From contig DXZO01000039.1 of NCBI GenBank assembly GCA_019419625.1, positions 37,898 through 66,703 of the forward strand: a DNA stretch of 28,806 nucleotides, given 5' to 3'. The notes under the pieces are model-generated. The model was not told the DNA's origin. It searched no databases and saw only the letters and a list, made by a program, of their open reading frames with translations. The DNA is from Collinsella sp. (GTDB taxonomy: Bacteria; Actinomycetota; Coriobacteriia; Coriobacteriales; Coriobacteriaceae). Shown here in pieces: positions 1-7,128 of the stretch; the stretch's first letter is position 1, and each line of letters opens with the position of its first letter. The translations under genes were made by a program, and so were the position numbers.

Positions 1-141
1 CAACTTATTCACGCGCTCGGCATCGGCGGCGAACCAGGCCTTGAGGTCGATGCCCTCGGCCTCGAGCTTCTCCTGATGGGCCTCGAGCGCCTTCCAAGCG
101 GCAGTCGACGTAGCGTCGATGGGTGCGGCAACAGTTGCCAT
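1..141 (-). CDS. pgi: Glucose-6-phosphate isomerase, N-terminal fragment (cut by window edge)
   Basis: Only the first 47 codons are inside the window; the gene runs off the left edge. The peptide starts MATVAAPIDATSTAAWKALE and continues with a HQEKL...DLKAWFAADAERVNKL pattern. This matches the N-terminal helices of bacterial glucose-6-phosphate isomerase, in which a 'AW.AL..H...L....L..LF..D..R...L' pattern is typical. The enzyme interconverts glucose-6-phosphate and fructose-6-phosphate in cytoplasmic glycolysis. The ATG is preceded by a strong ribosome site (GAGGAGG on the minus strand, plus-strand positions 147-153). No catalytic residue is in view, so the call rests on the N-terminal pattern alone. 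Confidence 0.7.
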   Translation of the reverse strand, partial: MATVAAPIDATSTAAWKALEAHQEKLEAEGIDLKAWFAADAERVNKL

Positions 142-268
142 AAAGTCCTCCTCAGCATACGGGCGCACGCCTCCATGCGCCCGGACATTCAGATGCCACT
201 ATTCTAGCGCAGGTCAAGACCATAATCAGCGAGCGTTGCCAATCGGCCCCCAAACGGCGACCGGCCAA

Positions 269-330
269 AAAGGGACAGGTTTGTTTTGGCAGGTCAAACG
301 CTTTACCAATCAAATAGAACCTATCCCTTT
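269..330 (-). terminator. Hairpin with U-run downstream of the Fe-ADH-like gene
   Basis: An inverted repeat joins 269-281 (AAAGGGACAGGTT) and 318-330 (AACCTATCCCTTT). The single non-complementary pair (276/323) is A-C on the plus strand but U-G on the minus strand, and a run of T follows the stem on the minus strand. This fits a Rho-independent terminator for the minus-strand gene ending at 341. A second overlapping repeat (TTTACCA near 302, TGGTAAA near 332) lies across its base. The AGGGACAGGTTT arm recurs near 1007. Confidence 0.55.
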
Positions 331-340
331 ATGGTAAATA

Positions 341-916
341 TTAGGCCGCGGCGCACACGCTGCCGAGCAACTCACGCAGAGGAGACCCAATGCCCTCCAG
401 CAGTTCGGGCGCGATAATGGCGAAAACGGGAACCTCGCCGGCACCCACAACGGCGGGCACTTTTCCCTCGGAGACGATGCATCCATAAGGCACAAAGCCG
501 TCCTCACCGGCATCGAGCGCCGCCATACGACGGGCGAGCTCGCGCGCAAAGCCGGCCGTATCGGCATCGCCGACCGCCAGGACAAAGTCCACGCCTTCGT
601 CGGTCGCCAGGGCCACGGCTTCGTCGATCAGCTCGTCTCCCCCGTCGCCCCCGACCAAACCGCAGCGGAAAAGCACGCGCTCGAGCAGGGCGCGATCGAG
701 CGAGCCCAGCGCCGCCGAAACGAGCTCATCACGCGTGTGCTTGTCGCCTCCCAGCACGACCAGTGCCTTGGTGCCGCCATAGTGGGCAACCAATCGCCCG
801 CACCAGCGAGCCACATCCCCATCCGCAACCAAGCGCGTCGGCATACCAAACCCATAGTTGACCATTATCCCCACAACCCTTCCGTGCGTATAGGCGGTAT
901 CAATCGTTAGACTCAT
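341..916 (-). CDS. Stand-alone N-terminal domain resembling iron-containing alcohol dehydrogenase
   Basis: The 191-residue protein contains VNYGFGMPTRLVADGDV, then a GGTKALVVLGGD strand, and later a GVDFVLAVGDADTAGFARELA segment. The order copies the nucleotide-binding domain of group III Fe-dependent alcohol dehydrogenases ('YNPTRIIFG...KVLLVYGGGS...VDFILAVGGGSVIDTAKAIA'). The glycine-rich GGGS loop is degenerate (GDADTA), and the C-terminal all-helical metal-binding domain with its histidines is absent, since family members are about 380 residues. It may therefore be a degenerate remnant or a repurposed nucleotide-binding domain rather than a working dehydrogenase. The start is uncertain: the ATG at 916 has a weak ribosome site, and the ATG at 865 (MVNYGFG) fits the family N-terminus better. 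No frameshifted second half is visible downstream. Confidence 0.6.
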   Translation of the reverse strand: MSLTIDTAYTHGRVVGIMVNYGFGMPTRLVADGDVARWCGRLVAHYGGTKALVVLGGDKHTRDELVSAALGSLDRALLERVLFRCGLVGGDGGDELIDEAVALATDEGVDFVLAVGDADTAGFARELARRMAALDAGEDGFVPYGCIVSEGKVPAVVGAGEVPVFAIIAPELLEGIGSPLRELLGSVCAAA

Positions 917-1016
917 GCTACGAAGCGAGGTTTTCCGAGCTGTTTCGCGCTCTTTAGAGCTGCGTTAAAAAACCCGATGCAACCGCACGACCATACCCGC
1001 CAAAGAGGGACAGGTT

Positions 1017-1045
1017 TTGACGATGTCCGCGCAAGCAGGTATTAT
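1017..1045 (+). promoter_or_regulatory. Promoter of the Y-family polymerase operon
   Basis: A -35 TTGACG (1017-1022) and a -10 TATTAT (1040-1045) are separated by exactly 17 bp. Transcription would start near 1052, inside the first SOS box. The -35 is part of the AGGGACAGGTTTTGACG repeat-like stretch. Confidence 0.65.
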
Positions 1046-1076
1046 CGAACATGTATTCGATAAGAACATGTGTTTG
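1046..1076 (+). promoter_or_regulatory. Tandem LexA (SOS) boxes
   Basis: Two sites match the Gram-positive SOS consensus CGAACRNRYGTTCG: CGAACATGTATTCG at 1046-1059 (one deviation) and AGAACATGTGTTTG at 1063-1076 (two deviations). Their centres are 17 bp apart, just downstream of the -10 and 15 bp before the polymerase start codon. This is the arrangement expected for LexA repression released by DNA damage. LexA binding is inferred from the consensus. Confidence 0.7.
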
Positions 1077-1090
1077 ATGGAAGGACACGG

Positions 1091-2596
1091 ATGGCGCACG
1101 AGCAGCACACCTATATCTGCATCGACCTCAAGACGTTTTATGCCAGCGTCGAGTGCGTCGACCGTGGGCTCGATCCGCTCACCACCAACCTGGTCGTTGC
1201 CGACGAATCGCGCGGGCGCACGACCATCTGCCTCGCCATCACACAGGCTATGAAGGACCTCGGGATACACAACCGCTGCCGTCTATTCGAGATTCCCGAC
1301 GGCATCGACTACATCAAAGCAGTGCCGCGCATGCAACACTACATGGAGGTGTCGGCGCAAATCTACGGCGTCTATCTGGAATACGTCAGCCCCCAGGACG
1401 TGCACGTCTACTCCATCGATGAGTGCTTTATCGACGTGACGCCCTATCTGGACCTTTATCACACCGATGCCGAAGGGTTCGCCTGCATGTTGCGCGACGA
1501 GGTCTTGGGGCGCACCGGCATCACGGCGACGGTCGGTATCGGCCCCAACCTATTCCAGGCCAAGGTGGCGCTCGACATCACCGCCAAGCACGTAGCCAGC
1601 CGCATTGGCGTACTCGACGACGAGATCTTTCGCAAGGAGATCTGGCCCCATCGCCCCATCACCGACATCTGGGGCATCGGCCCCGGCGTGGCGGCCCGTC
1701 TCGAGAAATACGGCGTCTACGACCTGATGGGCGTCGCCGCACTCGACGAGAACCTGCTCTACGACGAACTCGGCGTCAACGCCGAATATCTCATCGACCA
1801 CGCCTTCGGGCGCGAGCCGACAACCATCGCCGATATCCAAGCCTATCGCCCGCAAGCGACCTCGACCACCACAGGACAGGTGCTCTCGAAGGGCTATGCC
1901 TACGAGCAGGCCTACACCGTCTTGCGCGAAATGGTCGACAACGCCGTGTTGGATCTAGTCGATAAGCACGTGGTCTGCGACAGCATCTCGCTCTTTGTGG
2001 GCTACGCGAGCGAGCGCGCCGACATACGCCGGCTCAACGCCAGCGGCACGGCGCAGTATATAGACGGCTGCGGACACTTGCGCTCGAGCACCTCGGGCAT
2101 CGAGCCCGCAGCGACCGACGGCCCCGAGCTCGCGCCCCGTGCTCCCAAGCCCGTCCAGCGCGATGACGAAAGGCGTCGCCTGGTGCGCGAAGCGCAGGCA
2201 ATCGATGGCATCTTTGTGGGAGAGCATGGCGGCAAACCGCGTGGTGGCTATGCCGCACTCTTTGCGCACTCCAACGCCTCGCGAAAGCTGCCCGAGCGCA
2301 CTAATTCGTTTAAGAAAATCATGGGGTATTTCGATGACCTTTGGGCACAAACGGTCGATCCCAAACGACCGGTCAAGCGCATCAACCTGGGATTTGGCAA
2401 TCTTGTGCCCGAGGAATTTGCCACCATCGATCTGTTCAGCGATATCGAGGCCGATGAGCGCGAGCGCGACCTGGCGCGCGCCGTCCTGGCCGTGAAAGGC
2501 AAGTACGGCAAGAACGCGCTCGTCAAGGGATTAAGCTTTACCGCCGGCGCCACCGCGCGCGAACGCAACGGCCAAGTTGGAGGACATCGTGCCTAA
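1091..2596 (+). CDS. Y-family DNA polymerase (UmuC/DinB type)
   Basis: This 501-residue error-prone translesion polymerase carries the family motifs in order. Motif I is CIDLKTFYASVE (metal-binding Asp12). The catalytic YSIDE is at residues 108-111. A TDIWGIGPGVAARLEKYGV helix-hairpin-helix lies near 192-210, followed by a little-finger region. It is longer than the roughly 350-420 residues typical of DinB and resembles the UmuC/UvrX-like branch of Gram-positives. I prefer the ATG at 1091 over an in-frame GTG at 1070: the GGAAGGA ribosome site sits just before 1091, and the GTG lies inside an SOS box. The gene overlaps the YolD-like gene by 8 bp. Tandem SOS boxes at 1046-1076 imply induction by DNA damage. 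Confidence 0.93.
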   Translation: MAHEQHTYICIDLKTFYASVECVDRGLDPLTTNLVVADESRGRTTICLAITQAMKDLGIHNRCRLFEIPDGIDYIKAVPRMQHYMEVSAQIYGVYLEYVSPQDVHVYSIDECFIDVTPYLDLYHTDAEGFACMLRDEVLGRTGITATVGIGPNLFQAKVALDITAKHVASRIGVLDDEIFRKEIWPHRPITDIWGIGPGVAARLEKYGVYDLMGVAALDENLLYDELGVNAEYLIDHAFGREPTTIADIQAYRPQATSTTTGQVLSKGYAYEQAYTVLREMVDNAVLDLVDKHVVCDSISLFVGYASERADIRRLNASGTAQYIDGCGHLRSSTSGIEPAATDGPELAPRAPKPVQRDDERRRLVREAQAIDGIFVGEHGGKPRGGYAALFAHSNASRKLPERTNSFKKIMGYFDDLWAQTVDPKRPVKRINLGFGNLVPEEFATIDLFSDIEADERERDLARAVLAVKGKYGKNALVKGLSFTAGATARERNGQVGGHRA

Positions 2597-3014
2597 ACCC
2601 AAGCAGCAGCCCGTGCGCCCGCCGACCGCCTTCGAGCGCCTGGCGGACCCCGAGGGCAGACGCCGCGCCGCCGACCCCAACCTCACTGCCAACGGTGCCG
2701 TGCGCGCCAACCGCGCCGCACAGTTTATGCCCTTTGCCGCCCTCACGGGATACTACGAACTCGTGCGCAAGCAGGAAATCACCGTCGAGCCAAAACGTGA
2801 GCTCACGGAAGAAAAAGCCCTCGCGCTTTCTAAAAAGCTCGAGGGTCTCAAACGTGGCGACTTGATTCGTGTCACCTATTACGATACATACGGCTATCGC
2901 AGCCGCACCGGCATCCTCGACGAGGCGCTCCCCGCCTTCAAGCTCCTCAAATTCCGAGACATCGCCATCGACTTCGACGACATCCAAGACATCGAACTGC
3001 GCGGACGAGCCTAG
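2589..3014 (+). CDS. YolD-like protein, partner of the Y-family polymerase
   Basis: The 141-residue protein has an N-terminal basic stretch, then ANRAAQFMPFAALTGYYELV, a helical ELTEEKALALSKKLEGL segment and a beta-rich end (GDLIRVTYYDTYGYRSRTG...IAIDFDDIQDIEL). This is the layout of the YolD-like family (PF08863), which is often encoded next to UmuC/UvrX-type polymerases in Firmicutes and phages. It begins at a GTG (2589) preceded by GGAGGA and overlaps the end of the polymerase gene, so the two are almost certainly co-translated under the same SOS control. A TTG at 2577 is in frame, but its position relative to the ribosome site is wrong. The biochemical role of YolD proteins is not settled; accessory subunit or modulator of the polymerase is an inference. 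Confidence 0.82.
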   Translation: MPKPKQQPVRPPTAFERLADPEGRRRAADPNLTANGAVRANRAAQFMPFAALTGYYELVRKQEITVEPKRELTEEKALALSKKLEGLKRGDLIRVTYYDTYGYRSRTGILDEALPAFKLLKFRDIAIDFDDIQDIELRGRA

Positions 3015-3040
3015 CCAAGGAAGCGCATCCAGGGCGGCGC

Positions 3041-3424
3041 TTACAGAGTCATGACGTAGTAGCCCGCGTCTTTCACGGCCGTCTCGAGGACACCACGATC
3101 AACCGGCTGCTTAGAGCGCACGCGTGCCGTGTGGTCCGCATACGTCACCGTTGCCCACACGCCATCCAGCGCATTGAGGGCATTGGCTACGTTCTGAGCG
3201 CAGCCGTCACAGTTCATGCCGCCGATGAGCAGCTCATCGCTATAGGGATAGTGTGACGCATCGGTATCCACCACAACAACCTTTTTGGCCTTCTTGCCGC
3301 TCGTACCATCGCTGCAGCAACTCTTCCCGTGTGTCGAAGCGGCAATGCGACGCAGTCCAAAAAACATGCCGACGGCAATGACGGCCAGCACGATGAGATT
3401 CGCAGGGTTGAGCAAGTCACTCAT
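3041..3424 (-). CDS. Membrane-anchored heavy-metal-associated (HMA) domain protein
   Basis: This 127-residue protein has one N-terminal transmembrane segment (about residues 8-28) followed by HGKSCCSDG (Cys36, Cys37). That part resembles the small FeoB-associated Cys-rich membrane proteins. A linker leads to a C-terminal HMA domain (about 64-127) with the metal-binding loop GGMNCDGC (Cys72, Cys75). The likely role is binding or handing over a soft metal such as copper at the membrane. The ATG at 3424 is directly preceded by AAAGGGGAG; an upstream in-frame TTG is not needed. A C/G-tract dyad at 3454-3470 lies 30 bp upstream and could be a CsoR-type operator. The 3' end converges on the YolD-like gene. 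Confidence 0.8.
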   Translation of the reverse strand: MSDLLNPANLIVLAVIAVGMFFGLRRIAASTHGKSCCSDGTSGKKAKKVVVVDTDASHYPYSDELLIGGMNCDGCAQNVANALNALDGVWATVTYADHTARVRSKQPVDRGVLETAVKDAGYYVMTL

Positions 3425-3453
3425 GCGCTCCCCTTTCAAGTAGCACTATCTAG

Positions 3454-3470
3454 ATACCCCCATGGGGTGC
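3454..3470 (-). promoter_or_regulatory. Possible CsoR-type copper operator
   Basis: ATACCCCCATGGGGTGC contains the perfect palindrome CCCCATGGGG flanked by TAC and TG. The design (TAC, C-tract, short centre, G-tract) resembles operators of CsoR/RcnR-family metal sensors. It lies 30 bp upstream of the HMA-protein start. No csoR gene is in the window, so the assignment is inferential. Confidence 0.4.
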
Positions 3471-3532
3471 CCCCATCTTAACCCAAAATCATGTCTGTTC
3501 GGTCAATTAGTTTCCCTCTTCAAACTTTTTTG

Positions 3533-3560
3533 TTGACCATGGCTTACTTTCGTGTATAAG
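3533..3560 (+). promoter_or_regulatory. Promoter of the DUF3793-flavodoxin operon
   Basis: A -35 TTGACC (3533-3538) and a -10 TATAAG (3555-3560) are separated by 16 bp. Just downstream, CCTAGGCTAAC (3565-3575) matches the right half of the DtxR/IdeR iron-box consensus (TTAGGTTAGGCTAACCTAA), while the left half is poor. Iron control is only a suggestion. Confidence 0.55.
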
Positions 3561-3598
3561 TTTTCCTAGGCTAACAGTTTAGATCCGTAAGGAGCGCC

Positions 3599-4303
3599 GT
3601 GACTCGAACCATAGACATCCCAACGTTTCAGGCGGCAGTCGTGCGCAACTGCTCTCCCACGCTCGCGGGCATCAAGCCGGCATCGCTCTTTACCTATCCA
3701 GGCACCTACGCCCACGGGGACGGCTCGACCACAACCGAAACCATTGCAGAACGCCGAGCACGCCTGCTCAACGTTATCGCCCAGTGCAATCGCGAGCTTG
3801 ACCCGCTCGGCATCCACCTGAGTGTTTTGGTCTGGCGGCCCTGCGGAGCGCTCGTGTACGCGTACCAAGCCAAAAACCTCACCACCTATTTCGCAGACCC
3901 TCGCGTCCAAACGGCGCTCACCTCGGAAGGCTACGACACGAGAGACCTTTCGGCATGCCTTGTGCATTTGGCATCACGCATCACGCTCGCGAGCAATAAC
4001 GTCGCGGAATGCGCCTGCAGCCAGACTCGATGCGCACTACCCCAGCAAGCTAGCTGCAGCAAAGACTGCACCTGCGAGTTTCCGCACGAAATAGGCTACT
4101 TCCTTGGATATCCCTACGACGACGTGCACGAGTTTATCGTCCAGCGCGGCGAGAACTACAAGGTCTTTGGGGCCTGGAAGGTCTACGCAAATGTCGAGCA
4201 GGCGCTTGCGACGTTTGATGCCTACCGTGCCTGCACCCAATACTTCACTTTTATCTATCAGCAGGGCTGCAGCCTGGCGCAACTTGCCCAGGCAACCCGA
4301 TAG
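3599..4303 (+). CDS. DUF3793 family protein with a Cys-rich insert
   Basis: The function of this 234-residue protein is unknown. It matches the DUF3793 family through its N-terminal region, the LSVLVWRPCGALVYAYQ strand and the hallmark FPHEIGYFLGYPYDDVHEFI (161-180). Immediately before that hallmark is a cluster of six cysteines (138, 140, 145, 153, 157, 159) spaced C-x-C-x4-C-x7-C-x3-C-x-C, which could hold a metal or Fe-S cluster. I do not recall such a cluster as typical of the family. The GTG start is preceded by AAGGAG, and a good promoter lies at 3533-3560. The next gene, 45 bp downstream, is a flavodoxin. Neighbours suggest a redox or metal-homeostasis role, which is inference. Confidence 0.8.
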   Translation: MTRTIDIPTFQAAVVRNCSPTLAGIKPASLFTYPGTYAHGDGSTTTETIAERRARLLNVIAQCNRELDPLGIHLSVLVWRPCGALVYAYQAKNLTTYFADPRVQTALTSEGYDTRDLSACLVHLASRITLASNNVAECACSQTRCALPQQASCSKDCTCEFPHEIGYFLGYPYDDVHEFIVQRGENYKVFGAWKVYANVEQALATFDAYRACTQYFTFIYQQGCSLAQLAQATR

Positions 4304-4348
4304 AACGTACAAGCCGCGGCAAGCGCCGCACGACCGAAAGGACAAAAC

Positions 4349-4768
4349 ATGAGCAAGATCGCCGTCGTCTACTGGAGCGGCACGGGCAATACCGAGGCCA
4401 TGGCAAACCTCGTCGCCGAAAGCGCCACGTCCGCGGGGGCCGAGACTGAGGTCATCCCCTGCGCCGACTTCTCTGCCGACAAGGCCGCCGAATATGATGC
4501 CTTCGCCTTCGGCTGCCCCGCCATGGGCTCCGAGGAGCTTGAGTATGACGAGTTTCAGCCTATGTGGGACGAGGTCAAGGAGACCCTCGGCGACAAGAAG
4601 GTCGTCCTCTTTGGCTCCTATTCGTGGGCCGAGGGCGAGTGGATGGACAACTGGAAGGCCGACGCCGACGAGGCCGGCGTCAACGTCGTGGACTCCGTCA
4701 TTTGCTACGATGCGCCCGACGATGAGGGCGAGGCGGCCTGCAAGGCCCTCGGAGCCGAGCTCGCGTAA
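4349..4768 (+). CDS. Flavodoxin
   Basis: This 139-residue single-domain protein opens with KIAVVYWSGTGNTEAMA, the phosphate-binding loop for FMN in flavodoxins. It continues with the acidic FGCPAMGSEELEYDEF loop and FGSYSWAEGEWMDNW, which contacts the isoalloxazine ring. The length is that of short-chain flavodoxins. It is a soluble low-potential electron carrier, used by anaerobes in place of ferredoxin, often when iron is short. The ATG is preceded by GAAAGGA. It follows the DUF3793 gene with no promoter visible between them and ends before the strong bidirectional hairpin at 4818-4863. Confidence 0.92.
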   Translation: MSKIAVVYWSGTGNTEAMANLVAESATSAGAETEVIPCADFSADKAAEYDAFAFGCPAMGSEELEYDEFQPMWDEVKETLGDKKVVLFGSYSWAEGEWMDNWKADADEAGVNVVDSVICYDAPDDEGEAACKALGAELA

Positions 4769-4817
4769 CGAAACCAGGCCTCCAAAAGAGCCTGTATCAC
4801 AGCGCATCCCCATCCCT

Positions 4818-4863
4818 ACAAAAGAGCGGGGGCTGGATTCAAGTCCAGCCCCCGCTCTTTTGT
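4818..4863. terminator. Strong bidirectional terminator
   Basis: This is a perfect 20-bp stem (4818-4837 with 4844-4863) and a 6-nt loop. The base is A-rich on one arm and T-rich on the other, and the core is GAGCGGGGGCTGGA. It lies between the convergent flavodoxin (+) and ABC ATPase (-) genes and can terminate both. Confidence 0.9.
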
Positions 4864-4884
4864 AACGGCAGTTACATCAACCGG

Positions 4885-5637
4885 CTACGAGATATTTCCC
4901 AAGAACGCCTTGGTGCGCTCGCTCTTGGGGTGGTCGAAGACCTCGCTCGGCGTACCCTCTTCCACAATGACGCCGCCGTCCATAAAGACGACGCGGTCGG
5001 CGACATCGCGGGCAAAGCCCATCTCGTGCGTCACGACGATCATGGTCATGCCGTCGCGTGCCAGGTCGCGCATGACACCCAGGACGTCGCGTACGAGCTC
5101 GGGGTCGAGCGCCGAGGTGGCCTCGTCAAAGAGCATGACGTGCGGGTTCATCGACAGGGCGCGGGCGATGGCAACGCGCTGCTGCTGACCGCCCGAGAGC
5201 TGGCTCGGCATAAAGTCGATACGCTCGGCAAGACCGACCTTGGTCAGCTCCTCGACGGCAATCTTCTCGGCCTCTTCCTTGCTGCGCTTGAGCACCTTCT
5301 GCTGCGCGAGCATGACGTTCTTTTTGACTGAGAGGTGCGGGAACAAATTGAACTGCTGGAACACCATACCCAGATGCGTGCGCACCTTGTTAAGATCGAC
5401 GCCCTTGGCGCACACGTCCACACCCTCAACGACAATCGAGCCACTCGTGGGATGCTCAAGACGGTTGATGCAGCGAAGCATCGTCGACTTACCCGAGCCC
5501 GAGGGACCCAGAACTACGACGACCTCGCCCTTGTGCACATCCAGATCGATATCGCGCAGGACCACGTTATCGCCAAAGGCCTTCTGGAGGTTCTTGATGC
5601 TGACGACGACCTCGTTCGAGTTATTGGTTTCGCTCAT
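4885..5637 (-). CDS. Polar amino acid ABC transporter, ATP-binding protein (GlnQ/HisP type)
   Basis: This 250-residue ATPase of an amino acid importer has Walker A GPSGSGKST (44-52), a Q-loop in MVFQQFNLFPH, the signature LSGGQQQRVAIARAL, Walker B VMLFDEATSALDPE, and the switch histidine in VVTHEMGFA. It would sit on the cytoplasmic face and drive the permease encoded upstream. The start has an AAGGAGG site. Only 12 bp separate it from the permease stop, so it is the last gene of the operon binding protein-permease-ATPase. Substrate cannot be told from this subunit; glutamine, glutamate, cystine or basic amino acids are all possible. Confidence 0.95.
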   Translation of the reverse strand: MSETNNSNEVVVSIKNLQKAFGDNVVLRDIDLDVHKGEVVVVLGPSGSGKSTMLRCINRLEHPTSGSIVVEGVDVCAKGVDLNKVRTHLGMVFQQFNLFPHLSVKKNVMLAQQKVLKRSKEEAEKIAVEELTKVGLAERIDFMPSQLSGGQQQRVAIARALSMNPHVMLFDEATSALDPELVRDVLGVMRDLARDGMTMIVVTHEMGFARDVADRVVFMDGGVIVEEGTPSEVFDHPKSERTKAFLGNIS

Positions 5638-5649
5638 GATAGGACCTCC

Positions 5650-7011
5650 TTACAGACCGGCGATGTGATTGGCGGGCGTCGCGACGCCCTGTCCGGCGCT
5701 CTTGGCGGGACGCTTCTTCTTAGTTTCGGCCGTGCCCAAAAGCCTCGCCTCAAGGCCGCTCACCAAGCGAGCGAGCGGCAGGGTGATGACCAGATAGAAC
5801 AGGGCGGCAACCACGTACGGTGTAATAGAGCCCGTCGTGGCCACGATGGTGCGGGCGTTCATGACGATCTCGACCACGCCCACGGCCGCGAGCAGCGACG
5901 TATCCTTGTAAAGCAGGATGAACTCACTGGTCAACGTTGGCAGGACATTGCGGAACGTCTGCGGAATCATAACGTAGAGCAGTGTCTGGAAGGCGTTCAT
6001 GCCCAGCGAGCGCGCAGCCTCGTTCTGGCCCTTGGGGATCGACTGAATACCGGCACGGAAGATCTCGCACAGGTAGGCGGACGAGTTCATGGCCATGACG
6101 ATGACGCCCAGCACATAGTCGTCAACCTTGACGCCGGCCAGCGGCAGGCCAAAGAACGCGATGTAGATCTGCAGGAACGCCGGCGTACCGCGAATGATAT
6201 TCACATAGATACCGGCAAGGCAACGCAGGATGCGCGACTTGGAGATGCGCATGAGCGACAGGGCGAAACCAAAGGGAATTGCCAGCGGAAACGCCACGAG
6301 CACGATCGAGAGCGACATGAGGAAGCCTTTGAAGACGATCGGCAGGCTCTGGACCAAAATGACCGGGTTCAGGAACAGGCGCAGGAACATGTTGGAATTC
6401 CATGCCTCGACCCACGGCTGCTCCTTAAGGTCGGCCAGGAAGTTATCGAATGCCGTCACGCCCTTGATCTCCACCGACGGAATCTTGGAGATCTTCTTGG
6501 TCGAACCATCGGCCAAAGTGTAGGTGCCGCTAAAGGCCTCGTCGCCGCCCTCGACGGGGAAGGTCACGCCGTAGACCTCGACACGGAAATAACCGCCGGC
6601 GGGCGCCGTCTCACCAAAATCGATCTTGAGCGTCTGGCCGTCGACCTTGCACGTAGGCTTCATGGGCGTACGGTCCATGAGGTCATCGCCCGAGAGCATC
6701 GTCAATCGCGTGTCATCGGCACCAAACGTCGTGCCGTCGACAAACGTCAGCGAAAGACCGCTCAGCTCCTCGTCGGCATCGGCCTGAACTTCCCAGGTAA
6801 TTCGCGTCTCGGTGCCGCCGACCACAGCGCTGCCCGAACCGGTGTTGGGTCGGGCGGTGATCTTTGCGGTCTCAAGCGCCTGGGCGGTCGTGGGCGCATA
6901 TGCCCCCGCGCACACCAGCGCGAGCGCCACGGCCATGACGCAGGCTAACTTTTTGAGCAAGGCGGGCAGTGGAAAACGCTGCTCCGCGGCTCCTTTGTTC
7001 AGTCGAGACAA
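5650..7011 (-). CDS. Amino acid ABC permease with an N-terminal extracytoplasmic domain
   Basis: This 453-residue fusion has a signal or anchor segment (about 17-45, ending in AQA), then about 140 residues of a beta-rich, acidic domain (46-185). A HisM/GlnP-type permease domain (about 210-425) follows, with the EAA loop NEAARSLGMNAFQTLLYVMIPQ near 330-350. Usual permeases of this family are 215-240 residues, or are fused to a substrate-binding domain. Here the extra domain lacks the binding-protein pattern, and a separate lipoprotein is encoded upstream. I chose the TTG at 7011 because AGGAG lies five bases before it; a longer reading to 7119 would run through the intergenic hairpin. It is separated from the binding-protein gene by that hairpin. 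Confidence 0.88.
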   Translation of the reverse strand: MSRLNKGAAEQRFPLPALLKKLACVMAVALALVCAGAYAPTTAQALETAKITARPNTGSGSAVVGGTETRITWEVQADADEELSGLSLTFVDGTTFGADDTRLTMLSGDDLMDRTPMKPTCKVDGQTLKIDFGETAPAGGYFRVEVYGVTFPVEGGDEAFSGTYTLADGSTKKISKIPSVEIKGVTAFDNFLADLKEQPWVEAWNSNMFLRLFLNPVILVQSLPIVFKGFLMSLSIVLVAFPLAIPFGFALSLMRISKSRILRCLAGIYVNIIRGTPAFLQIYIAFFGLPLAGVKVDDYVLGVIVMAMNSSAYLCEIFRAGIQSIPKGQNEAARSLGMNAFQTLLYVMIPQTFRNVLPTLTSEFILLYKDTSLLAAVGVVEIVMNARTIVATTGSITPYVVAALFYLVITLPLARLVSGLEARLLGTAETKKKRPAKSAGQGVATPANHIAGL

Positions 7012-7079
7012 GGTGGCTCCTATCGTAGAAGTTGCCGGCAAAACGAGACGGAAACGCTCTCCGTCAAGAAAAGCGCAAA

Positions 7080-7106
7080 GGCCCTCTCCGCAAAACGGAA
7101 AGGGCC
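7080..7106 (-). terminator. Intercistronic hairpin (partial terminator or mRNA stabiliser)
   Basis: Bases 7080-7090 and 7096-7106 form an 11-position stem with one mismatch around a 5-nt loop. It lies between the binding-protein stop and the permease start on the minus strand. There is no strong U-run directly after it. Such hairpins commonly keep binding-protein mRNA in excess over permease mRNA; that role here is inference. Confidence 0.55.
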
Positions 7107-7128
7107 CGCGCGCAATCAAGTGACTATT

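Noticed and set aside
1070..1090. GTG at 1070 as start of the Y-family polymerase
   Set aside because: It lies inside the second SOS box and has no ribosome site; the ATG at 1091 has GGAAGGA at proper distance.
5335..6948. Long plus-strand open frame (537 codons) antisense to the ABC ATPase and permease genes
   Set aside because: Its translation is rich in Arg, His and Asp with no family pattern. It mirrors the well-supported minus-strand genes and is a codon-bias shadow in high-GC DNA.
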